DNA from: an uncultured Candidatus Saccharibacteria bacterium
Lineage (GTDB): Bacteria; Patescibacteria; Saccharimonadia; Saccharimonadales; UBA6022
Direction: 5' to 3'
Assembly: GCA_946479115.1 (NCBI GenBank)
Contig: CAMLED010000063.1
Span: 1-5,405 of the forward strand
Length of the DNA: 5,405 bases
In this document: in pieces, positions 1-4,522 of the stretch
How the letters are laid out: each line of letters starts with the position of its first letter
How positions within the stretch are numbered: the first letter of the stretch is position 1
The notes under the pieces: model-generated
Told to the model about the DNA's origin: nothing
The model's database searches: none
The model's input: the letters and a program-made list of their open reading frames with translations, nothing else
Position numbers and translations under genes: made by a program

Positions 1-306
1 GAGCAAAAGCTCGGACTGGATGCTTTCCTCGAGTTTAACGAGATCCATCACGGTCTTCATTGCGTAGCCCGAGCCTATAAGAGAAAGTCCGCCATCTGCA
101 TTGCGGAGGCAAACGATAGGTGCAACGAGCTTGGCACCTTTATTGCCAGCGCGTGCCTCTTCGATCATTTGAACGTGTTGTTCGTTGCTGTAATCGATGA
201 CTTCCTTTTTGCAAATCAAACCTTTTCGCTTGGCCGAACTTATGAAACTATTGCAATCTCCACACACCTTATTGCCGAGAAGAATGACGTCGAGAATCTG
301 TGCCAT
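1..306 (-). CDS. Glutaredoxin-like thioredoxin-fold protein (3' partial)
   Basis: The reverse strand is open from an ATG at 306-304 to the window edge, giving 102 residues and no stop. Residues 15-18 are CGDC, placed just after a first hydrophobic strand (ILDVILLGN) and before an amphipathic helix, as in the CxxC redox site of glutaredoxins and small thioredoxins. A second strand (about 32-38) and helix (41-53) follow, then VAPIV (61-65), which sits where these folds carry the cis-proline (TVP in glutaredoxins), then strands and a C-terminal helix. The likely role is cytosolic thiol-disulfide exchange; the partner is unknown. The start is supported by AGAAGGA (complement of 314-320), 7 nt upstream. 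Two further cysteines (C32, C66) are present, so a metal-binding or non-redox role is possible. Family assignment rests on motif order and predicted fold only; the C-terminus is not seen. Confidence 0.66.
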   Translation of the reverse strand, partial: MAQILDVILLGNKVCGDCNSFISSAKRKGLICKKEVIDYSNEQHVQMIEEARAGNKGAKLVAPIVCLRNADGGLSLIGSGYAMKTVMDLVKLEESIQSELLL

Positions 307-323
307 TATTCAATCCTTCTGTG

Positions 324-343
324 AATGTACATCGATGTTCATT
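324..343. promoter_or_regulatory. 20-bp near-perfect palindrome, candidate operator
   Basis: AATGTACATC followed by GATGTTCATT is an inverted repeat with no spacer and a single mismatched pair (positions 328 and 339). It lies directly upstream of the Shine-Dalgarno of the minus-strand thioredoxin-like gene, inside the divergent intergenic region. A homodimeric repressor site is the simplest reading. As RNA it could also form a leader hairpin in the minus-strand transcript. It does not match the SOS box spacing that its GAAC half might suggest. The binding protein is unknown. Confidence 0.4.
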
Positions 344-403
344 AAGTGACAGTCCTGTGGCTATCGGAGCCGCAAAACTTACCCTCACTTTGAAACTGGT
401 CTT

Positions 404-432
404 ATTAAAGCGTATTTATTTTTCTGAAACAA
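404..432 (-). promoter_or_regulatory. Candidate promoter for the thioredoxin-like gene
   Basis: On the minus strand TTGTTT (432-427) is followed after 17 bp by TTTAAT (409-404), a 5/6 match to the -10 consensus with the TTG core of the -35. Transcription would start near 397 and give a leader of about 90 nt that contains the palindrome at 324-343. A nearer alternative (CTGTCA at 352-347, TACATT at 329-324) would start inside the Shine-Dalgarno and is less likely. Confidence 0.35.
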
Positions 433-465
433 GAATTGACTTTTGATTATTGGAGTGTTCTTTGA

Positions 466-495
466 TTGCGGGCCTGGGACGATCATTGCTATAAT
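466..495 (+). promoter_or_regulatory. Extended -10 promoter for the 167-aa gene
   Basis: A perfect TATAAT at 490-495 is preceded directly by TGC (487-489), making an extended -10. A weak -35 (TTGCGG, 466-471) lies 18 bp upstream. Transcription is predicted to begin near 502, a few bases before the AAGGAGG Shine-Dalgarno (508-514). This excludes the longer reading of the downstream frame from a TTG at 443. Confidence 0.7.
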
Positions 496-520
496 AAATA
501 CTAAGATAAGGAGGCGTCAT

Positions 521-1024
521 ATGGGATTTCTAGATGGGATACGTAAGATGATGCAAGGCAAGCCGGTATTCGAGACGCCGGTTGAGCCAAAAGAGCGAGT
601 ATCAGGCTCTGATGAGGACATTCGTGATGTTCCGCCACTGGATGATGCAGTCGCACCGCAGGATGTGATACCGACCTTTTCAATTGATCACCTAAAAAGC
701 ACGGTGAGCGGTGATAAGACCGAGGCTTGGGCGTGGGTAACAAACACTTCGCCAATGGATATCGAAATTGAGAAATGCGTCATTCTGAATACGAAAAGTG
801 TTATTGGTCGACGACTTGGCCCAGGGCAGGGGCATGAGGTGTGTTTATATCGTGGCCCAGTGCCAACGAATGACCAGATTCATAAAGCAAACATCTTTTA
901 TAAAGCGGTTCGCGAAAATGAATATTACCGTATGGATTTTACGGTGGAATATAACCATGAAGCGAACGGAACGTATACTGTCGAAGAGCTGCACCCCGAG
1001 CATTATGACCCTAAAGAGCTGTAA
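521..1024 (+). CDS. Uncharacterised 167-aa soluble protein
   Basis: I do not recognise this protein. The ATG at 521 is chosen because AAGGAGG lies 6 nt upstream and a strong promoter places the mRNA start near 502; the same frame is open back to a TTG at 443, but that part is promoter DNA. Residues 1-50 start with a short amphipathic segment (GFLDGIRKMMQGK) and continue as an acidic, proline-containing, probably flexible stretch. Residues about 55-158 look like a compact beta-rich domain with alternating hydrophobic and polar residues (for example EAWAWV, EIEKCVIL, YRMDFTVEY). There are no membrane segments, signal peptide or recognisable catalytic motif. Two cysteines (C86, C108) could pair or be incidental. 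It has its own promoter and is followed by another promoter, so it may be transcribed alone. A role cannot be assigned from sequence. Confidence 0.85.
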   Translation: MGFLDGIRKMMQGKPVFETPVEPKERVSGSDEDIRDVPPLDDAVAPQDVIPTFSIDHLKSTVSGDKTEAWAWVTNTSPMDIEIEKCVILNTKSVIGRRLGPGQGHEVCLYRGPVPTNDQIHKANIFYKAVRENEYYRMDFTVEYNHEANGTYTVEELHPEHYDPKEL

Positions 1025-1039
1025 ATGATAAGTGGTATA

Positions 1040-1068
1040 TTGTATCTATACCTGGACAGGACTATAGT
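1040..1068 (+). promoter_or_regulatory. Promoter positioned for a leaderless mRNA
   Basis: TTGTAT (1040-1045), 17 bp, TATAGT (1063-1068). The expected first transcribed base is near 1075, which is the A of the ATG of the membrane protein gene. No good Shine-Dalgarno lies at normal distance (only GACAGG at 1055-1060, about 14 nt away), which fits leaderless translation. Confidence 0.5.
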
Positions 1069-1074
1069 ACAACT

Positions 1075-1584
1075 ATGGAAGATAAATTACTCAAATTTGT
1101 ATACACGGTTTTCTTAGGACTTATTATTGCGCTATTTGTTGGTATGGGAATTAGTACTTTCTACCCGGCGCCAACAATGCCAGAATATCCGCCATTTGCC
1201 CAGCCAGCTGTCGATGTGTCAAAGGATATACCTGAAACACCTGTGGCGCAGCGTGATTATGAAAAGAAGTATCAACAATATACGACCGATACCCAGACGT
1301 ATCATCGCAATGTATCGATCATTTCGATTGCTGTTGCGGTCATACTGTTAGCGGTGAGCTTCTTGCTAGAAAAACGCAATACGGTTATCACTAATGGTGT
1401 TATGTTGGGCGGAGTCTTCGTGTTAATTTACGGTATTGGACAAGGCGTCGCATCAACAGATAGTAAGTACACCTTTATAGCTGTTTCAATCAGCCTTTTG
1501 GTTGTGCTGTATTTGGGATATCGTCGATTTAGCGATAGAACAATGGTTGCTAAAAAAGCTGCCAAACCTACACGTAAAAAGTAG
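1075..1584 (+). CDS. Uncharacterised membrane protein, four predicted helices
   Basis: This 169-aa protein has four hydrophobic segments: about residues 8-30, 80-98, 104-126 and 132-150. The region between helices 1 and 2 (31-79) is polar and proline-rich at its start, then Tyr/Gln/Lys-rich (DYEKKYQQYTTDTQTY). The C-terminus (about 150-169) is strongly basic, ending in KPTRKK. Charges at the ends (K4/K7, EKR at 99-101, YRR at 149-151) place both termini in the cytoplasm and the 49-residue loop outside by the positive-inside rule. There is no cleavable signal peptide with a clear cleavage site, and no transporter or enzyme motif I recognise. ATG 1075 is the first start candidate in the frame downstream of the promoter. 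The function is unknown; a small envelope protein is the furthest I would go. Confidence 0.84.
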   Translation: MEDKLLKFVYTVFLGLIIALFVGMGISTFYPAPTMPEYPPFAQPAVDVSKDIPETPVAQRDYEKKYQQYTTDTQTYHRNVSIISIAVAVILLAVSFLLEKRNTVITNGVMLGGVFVLIYGIGQGVASTDSKYTFIAVSISLLVVLYLGYRRFSDRTMVAKKAAKPTRKK

Positions 1585-1613
1585 TTATAATTGATTCAAA
1601 CTGGCTTTGGTAC

Positions 1614-1642
1614 TTGCTTTTTTAAATAAAAAGTGGTATAAT
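1614..1642 (+). promoter_or_regulatory. Strong promoter for the 91-aa gene
   Basis: TTGCTT (1614-1619), 17 bp, TATAAT (1637-1642), with TGG (1634-1636) directly before the -10 making an extended -10. The start would be near 1649, leaving a leader of about 40 nt that contains the Shine-Dalgarno GGAAGGA (1672-1678). Confidence 0.72.
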
Positions 1643-1689
1643 GTTACTATTCCGAGTTAGTCCACTATTTTGGAAGGAACGTGTATATC

Positions 1690-1965
1690 ATGAACTCATT
1701 TGAAGGGATGTCATTTACTGATCTGCGTAAGGCAGTGGAGACCGCCCGAACGCATCTCGATGCAAAAGATGCTGGTACTGGCAAGACCCACATGAACGAG
1801 GCAGAAGTACTTTCCGCCAAGACTGTGGTTGCTCAGGAGCTTAACCGCATGGCATTTCATCTTTACTCGAATGGGCAGCTGCTACAGCAGGAATTTACGG
1901 CAATCACAGATGGATGCCGGCCGTATCTGATACACGCAAAAGAGGCAGTGGCTTCGTCAAGATAG
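1690..1965 (+). CDS. Uncharacterised small helical protein (91 aa)
   Basis: I do not recognise this family. The frame is open from a GTG at 1681, but GGAAGGA (1672-1678) is only 2 nt from that GTG and 11 nt from the ATG at 1690, so ATG 1690 is preferred; the GTG start would add MYI. The protein looks almost wholly alpha-helical: a first helix around residues 8-25, a longer one around 36-60 (NEAEVLSAKTVVAQELNRMAFHLY), and a third to the C-terminus. There are no membrane segments. GTGKT near residues 29-33 resembles a P-loop but lacks the upstream glycine of Walker A and the rest of an NTPase. The gene has its own strong promoter and is followed by a hairpin, so it is probably monocistronic and well expressed. 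Confidence 0.8.
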   Translation: MNSFEGMSFTDLRKAVETARTHLDAKDAGTGKTHMNEAEVLSAKTVVAQELNRMAFHLYSNGQLLQQEFTAITDGCRPYLIHAKEAVASSR

Positions 1966-1980
1966 ATCGTTTTCACTCGG

Positions 1981-2010
1981 ATAAGCCCCTATGTAATGTA
2001 GGGGCTTATT
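1981..2010 (+). terminator. Hairpin after the 91-aa gene, probable terminator
   Basis: ATAAGCCCCTA (1981-1991) and TAGGGGCTTAT (1999-2009) form a perfect 11-bp stem around a 7-nt loop, 15 nt after the stop codon. The following bases (TTCATGTCTT) make only a weak U-tract, so termination may be inefficient; transcripts from the strong upstream promoter could partly read into rnhA. Confidence 0.62.
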
Positions 2011-2022
2011 CATGTCTTGGCG

Positions 2023-2028
2023 TATAAT
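2023..2028 (+). promoter_or_regulatory. -10 box for the rnhA operon, leaderless position
   Basis: A perfect TATAAT lies 8 nt before the rnhA ATG. There is no convincing -35 at 17 bp, since that position falls in the 3' arm of the upstream hairpin, and no Shine-Dalgarno before the ATG. The predicted transcription start (about 2035) is at or within 2 nt of the start codon. Confidence 0.5.
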
Positions 2029-2036
2029 AGATTGCA

Positions 2037-2501
2037 ATGATTACTTACTATACAGACGGCAGCGCAAGTCCGAATCCAGGCCCAGGTGGCTTTTCGGTTA
2101 TCAAAGAACTACAACCTCATATTTTAGGAAGCGAAGAAGGTTCTACGACCAACATCCGCATGGAAGGCAAGGCAATTATGGCTGCGCTGAAAGATGCGGA
2201 TGGTGTCGAATGCCAGATCTTTACCGACAGTGAATTTTGGATTAATGTCATCACGAAATGGGCACCAAATTGGGAAGCGAAAGGTTGGAGAAAACCAGGT
2301 GGCGAAATTAAGAACCTCGATATTGTTCAAGAGGTCTATCCGCTATATAAACAGTCAAATGCCACACTGACATGGGTACGTGGACACGAAGGCGATACTG
2401 GCAACGAAATGGCTGACGAGTGGGCCAACAAGGCACGTACGAACGGTGATGTGGGGCCTGTCTATGTAGCCACGCATGACTTGTCGCAAGGAAGTGTTTA
2501 A
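2037..2501 (+). CDS. rnhA: Ribonuclease HI
   Basis: RNase HI cleaves the RNA strand of RNA-DNA hybrids in the cytosol, removing R-loops and replication primers. The 154-aa protein spans one full RNase H domain with the four carboxylates of the active site: D7 in YTDGSASPNPGPGG, E43 in NIRMEGKAIMAAL, D64 in FTDSEF and D127 in GNEMADEWA. The assisting histidine is H117 in WVRGHEGDTGN. These correspond in order to D10, E48, D70, D134 and H124 of the E. coli enzyme, which is of similar length (155 aa). The start is fixed: a TAG in frame at 2028-2030 lies two codons upstream and MITYYTDGS is the usual family N-terminus. It is the first gene of a tight operon: its TAA shares one base with the ATG of the CYTH gene. 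No Shine-Dalgarno precedes it. Confidence 0.96.
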   Translation: MITYYTDGSASPNPGPGGFSVIKELQPHILGSEEGSTTNIRMEGKAIMAALKDADGVECQIFTDSEFWINVITKWAPNWEAKGWRKPGGEIKNLDIVQEVYPLYKQSNATLTWVRGHEGDTGNEMADEWANKARTNGDVGPVYVATHDLSQGSV

Positions 2502-3058
2502 TGCGAGAAATCGAGATCAAAGCGAAAATCGAGTCTGTTGAAGCAATAGCTACCATTCTTACTAAGCAAGGTGTATTGGTTAGCGAACCAGTTACCCAGC
2601 ACGACCGCGTCTATGGACTACCCGGGGTAGAGGGCGACGATGAAAATACAGCGCCGTGGCTCCGTATCCGGACTGAGACCAAAGGCGACATAACAAAGAG
2701 TATTTTTACGTTGAAGCGCTCGGTGACAAATCAAATGGATAGTATTGAACACGAAACTGAAGTATCTGATGATAACGAGTTAGAGAAGATCATTACGCAG
2801 CTGTCTTTTGTTCCCTATACGAACATCACAAAGACTCGCCAAAAGGCAAAACTGACTGATATTGAAATTTGCCTCGATACAGTAGAGGGCCTTGGGACAT
2901 TTATTGAAGCCGAAAAATTGACTTCAGATGACGCAGATTACCAGGCCGTGATTGATGAGCTGTGGGTTATTTTTGATAGTCTAGATATAGCTCGAGATGC
3001 CGAAGTCACAGATGGGTACGATGTGTTGATGAATAAAAAGCTCGCCGCTGCCGCATAA
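2501..3058 (+). CDS. CYTH-domain protein, class IV adenylate cyclase/triphosphatase-like
   Basis: This 185-aa protein has the features of a CYTH (CyaB/thiamine triphosphatase) tunnel domain, which binds triphosphates with metal ions. In order: the N-terminal ExExK signature (E3, E5, K7 in MREIEIKAK), LRIR (R55, R57), FTLKR (K72), EHETE (E83, E85, E87), KTRQKA (K111, R113), and CLDTVEGLGTFIEAE (D126, E136, E138). This layout is closest to the CyaB-like subgroup. Members make cAMP from ATP or hydrolyse thiamine triphosphate or tripolyphosphate, and sequence alone does not say which; triphosphatase activity is at least as likely as cyclase. AAGGAA (2488-2493) lies 7 nt before the ATG. The start overlaps the rnhA stop by one base and the stop overlaps the yaaA start by one base, so translation is probably coupled. 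Confidence 0.88.
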   Translation: MREIEIKAKIESVEAIATILTKQGVLVSEPVTQHDRVYGLPGVEGDDENTAPWLRIRTETKGDITKSIFTLKRSVTNQMDSIEHETEVSDDNELEKIITQLSFVPYTNITKTRQKAKLTDIEICLDTVEGLGTFIEAEKLTSDDADYQAVIDELWVIFDSLDIARDAEVTDGYDVLMNKKLAAAA

Positions 3059-3822
3059 TGATCACGATCTTAACGCCATCAAAAACAATGGATTTTGTGA
3101 CGCCGGCACCTATTTTTGCCGCCCAGACAACACCGCTGTTTGCTGATGAAGCCACTAAGTTGCGAGTGACTTTGGCAGGATATTCTATGTCGCGGATAGC
3201 AAAGCTAATGAATGTGAGTCAGGCGCTTGCCGAGAAAACTCACGGCATGTTTATTGATAGTGCGGCCAAGCAAGCCTTTTGGGCGTATGACGGTGATGTG
3301 TTTAAGGGCGTGCAGGCAAAGACAATGACGGCAGGTGATGCGGAATTTGCCCAGGCCCATGTGCTAGTGCCAAGCGGTATGTACGGACTCGTGCGACCGT
3401 ATGATATGATTTCACCGTATCGGTTGGAGATGAAAGCAAAGCTGGCTGTTAAGCCGTACAAAAATCTTTATGAATTTTGGGGTGAGAAACTTGGCAAGTA
3501 TGTTGAAAGCTATGCTGATGGGCAAGTGCTAATGCTGTCATCGTACGAATATGCACGCACTATCATTCCCTTTGTTAGTGATGCTACTCGCATTGTGACG
3601 CCGGCGTTTATTGATACAAAGCCAAACGGCAAAGAAGAACAGATTGCGATCTACAACAAGATGATGCGAGGTGTGATGGGGCGCTGGGTAATTGATAACA
3701 AGATTGATTCCTTGGCCGATATTAATGCATTTAGTGCGCATGGATATACGTACAGCCCGGAGCGCAGTACTAATGACAAACCTGTGTTTTATCGCTCGGT
3801 CATGAAGCCGCTTATATTTTAA
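3058..3822 (+). CDS. yaaA: Peroxide stress protein YaaA (UPF0246/DUF328 family)
   Basis: The 254-aa protein matches the YaaA family over its whole length (E. coli YaaA is about 258 aa). Recognisable blocks are the N-terminal ILTPSKTMDF (family: ISPAKTLDF), FWAYDGDVFKGVQA (74-87), the central VPSGMYGLVRPYDMISPYRLEM (104-125), NLYEFWG (136-142), the serine/Tyr-rich LSSYEYA (160-166) and the C-terminal MRGVMGRWVIDN (203-214). In E. coli YaaA lowers free intracellular iron during hydrogen peroxide stress and limits Fenton damage to DNA; a nucleic-acid-binding fold has been described for the family. Whether the role carries over to this organism is inference. The ATG overlaps the CYTH gene stop by one base (TAATG) with no strong Shine-Dalgarno, so translation probably depends on termination-reinitiation from the upstream gene. 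Confidence 0.94.
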   Translation: MITILTPSKTMDFVTPAPIFAAQTTPLFADEATKLRVTLAGYSMSRIAKLMNVSQALAEKTHGMFIDSAAKQAFWAYDGDVFKGVQAKTMTAGDAEFAQAHVLVPSGMYGLVRPYDMISPYRLEMKAKLAVKPYKNLYEFWGEKLGKYVESYADGQVLMLSSYEYARTIIPFVSDATRIVTPAFIDTKPNGKEEQIAIYNKMMRGVMGRWVIDNKIDSLADINAFSAHGYTYSPERSTNDKPVFYRSVMKPLIF

Positions 3823-3846
3823 GCTATTATTTTCTGACACTCTGTA

Positions 3847-3852
3847 TATAAT
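3847..3852 (+). promoter_or_regulatory. -10 box close to the 162-aa gene start
   Basis: A perfect TATAAT lies 9 nt before the ATG at 3862, after the yaaA stop (3820-3822). No good -35 is seen at 16-18 bp. Transcription should start near 3859, so the AGAGG at 3854-3858, which looks like a Shine-Dalgarno, would mostly lie upstream of the mRNA 5' end. A leader of about 3 nt or none is predicted. If the gene is read through from yaaA, AGAGG at 3-nt spacing could act as a weak ribosome site. Confidence 0.45.
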
Positions 3853-3861
3853 GAGAGGCAT

Positions 3862-4350
3862 ATGGAAAAGAAGAGGGCTCACTTACCTGAATCGTATGAG
3901 ATAGAACCTATTGAGCACGACATGTACTTTGCCCTCGAAAAACCACTTCTTGATAGTATTGTGTATAACGATACCACCGATAACTCAATGCAGATTTATG
4001 CTACGGATTATGCGCAACCGACGATGGATGGGGAAATGGGGCGCGTCGGCGTAGTGATATCAGCTGGTATAGCTCGTGAAAATGGGGCACGTCGATACGA
4101 TGTAACTATTCACCACTACAAAGAAGATGACGAACATGTTCTGTATGACAAAGACTCTCATGCGTACGTTTTAAATGATACAGGTAGCGGAACAATAGTA
4201 TGTCTGTCGGATGCAGTTTATGCAGACGGTGTGCATATTGCCCGGCATACAATGAATGCCGTTGAGCATACAATGCTGCTCGATGAACTGCTTACTGCCC
4301 GGGAGTGGCAACTTGCGTCGCTGCATGCGCATGATATACTGAACAAGTAA
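3862..4350 (+). CDS. Uncharacterised 162-aa soluble acidic protein
   Basis: I do not recognise this protein. It is acidic and rich in Tyr, His and Asp, with no membrane segment or signal peptide. Residues about 28-125 look like alternating beta-strands (MQIYATDYA, VGVVISAGIA, YDVTIHHYKED, GTIVCLSDAVY); residues 132-161 look like one or two helices (NAVEHTMLLDELLTAREWQLASLHAHDIL). There is a single cysteine (C114). ATG 3862 is the start because a stop in frame (TGA, 3835-3837) lies nine codons upstream and no other ATG, GTG or TTG codon falls between. It sits 39 nt after yaaA and has its own -10 box. Its 3' end carries the probable promoter of the metK riboswitch. An alpha/beta sandwich of unknown role is all that can be said. 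Confidence 0.84.
   Translation: MEKKRAHLPESYEIEPIEHDMYFALEKPLLDSIVYNDTTDNSMQIYATDYAQPTMDGEMGRVGVVISAGIARENGARRYDVTIHHYKEDDEHVLYDKDSHAYVLNDTGSGTIVCLSDAVYADGVHIARHTMNAVEHTMLLDELLTAREWQLASLHAHDILNK
4313..4340 (+). promoter_or_regulatory. Promoter of the SAM riboswitch-metK unit, inside the upstream gene
   Basis: TATACT (4335-4340) is a 5/6 match to the -10 and is preceded by TGA (4332-4334), giving an extended -10. TTGCGT (4313-4318) lies 16 bp upstream as a partial -35. Transcription would start near 4347, at the stop codon of the 162-aa gene and about 12 nt before the first strand of riboswitch helix P1. The whole promoter lies within the last codons of that gene. Confidence 0.52.
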
Positions 4351-4357
4351 CAAACTA

Positions 4358-4456
4358 AATATCCAGAGAGCGATGAGGGACTGGCCCGATGACTCGCCGG
4401 CAACCTGTAGAAATATAAGGTGCTAATTCCAGCCTGATGTATCAGGAAAGATATAC
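4358..4456 (+). promoter_or_regulatory. SAM-I (S-box) riboswitch aptamer
   Basis: All core elements of a SAM-I aptamer can be read. P1: ATATC (4359-4363) with GATAT (4450-4454). P2: GCGA (4370-4373) with TCGC (4394-4397), a kink-turn formed by TGA (4374-4376) and GATGA (4388-4392), then GGG (4377-4379) with CCC (4385-4387). Pseudoknot: loop CTGG (4381-4384) with CCAG (4429-4432). P3: ACCT (4403-4406) with AGGT (4418-4421). P4: CCTGA (4433-4437) with TCAGG (4442-4446). The conserved strings AGGGACTGGCCCGATGA, CCGGCAACC and GGTGCTAATTCCAGC match the family consensus. Binding of S-adenosylmethionine should stabilise P1 and turn off the downstream metK gene. P1 is short (5 bp), which may give weak ligand-free closure. 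Confidence 0.96.
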
Positions 4457-4474
4457 GAGTGACTCTTTTTATAG

Positions 4475-4521
4475 AAAACTCCTTTCTTGATGCTTGCAGG
4501 GCAGATAGAGAGGAGTTTTTT
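4475..4521 (+). terminator. Riboswitch terminator that also contains the metK ribosome site
   Basis: AAAACTCCT (4475-4483) pairs with AGGAGTTTT (4511-4519), extended inward by four more pairs (4484-4487 with 4507-4510, one of them G-U), followed by a T-run at 4516-4521. The 3' arm contains AGGAG (4511-4515), the metK Shine-Dalgarno, and the T-run ends one base before the ATG. The competing antiterminator pairs 4439-4450 with 4482-4493 (12 pairs, two of them G-U) and would break both the terminator 5' arm and aptamer helix P4. High SAM therefore favours the terminator; low SAM favours the antiterminator and metK expression. Confidence 0.88.
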
Positions 4522-4522
4522 C

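Noticed and set aside
324..343. LexA/SOS box
   Set aside because: The GAAC half has a 6-nt centre and an imperfect partner half, which does not fit the Gram-positive GAAC-N4-GTTC or the E. coli CTGT-N8-ACAG pattern.
443..520. Upstream extension of the 167-aa protein to a TTG start at 443
   Set aside because: The segment contains the extended -10 promoter and the Shine-Dalgarno of the ATG at 521, and no ribosome site precedes 443.
501..755. Minus-strand open frame opposite the 167-aa gene, and similar frames at 2124-2330, 2308-2556, 3240-3461, 3538-3882, 4171-4403 and 4591-4776
   Set aside because: They lie antisense to genes with clear families, ribosome sites or promoters, have low-complexity or Ser/His/Arg-rich composition, and lack ribosome sites of their own.
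1601..1636. Terminator after the membrane protein gene
   Set aside because: Only a 4-bp CAAA/TTTG hairpin and an AT-rich imperfect inverted repeat are present; the T-run at 1618-1623 is better explained as the -35/spacer region of the next promoter.
1681..1689. GTG start at 1681 for the small helical protein
   Set aside because: The Shine-Dalgarno ends only 2 nt before this GTG; the ATG at 1690 has more workable spacing. It cannot be fully excluded.
1774..1788. GTGKT as a Walker A P-loop in the 91-aa protein
   Set aside because: The residue five before the GK glycine is lysine, not glycine or alanine, and the protein is too small and too helical for a P-loop NTPase.
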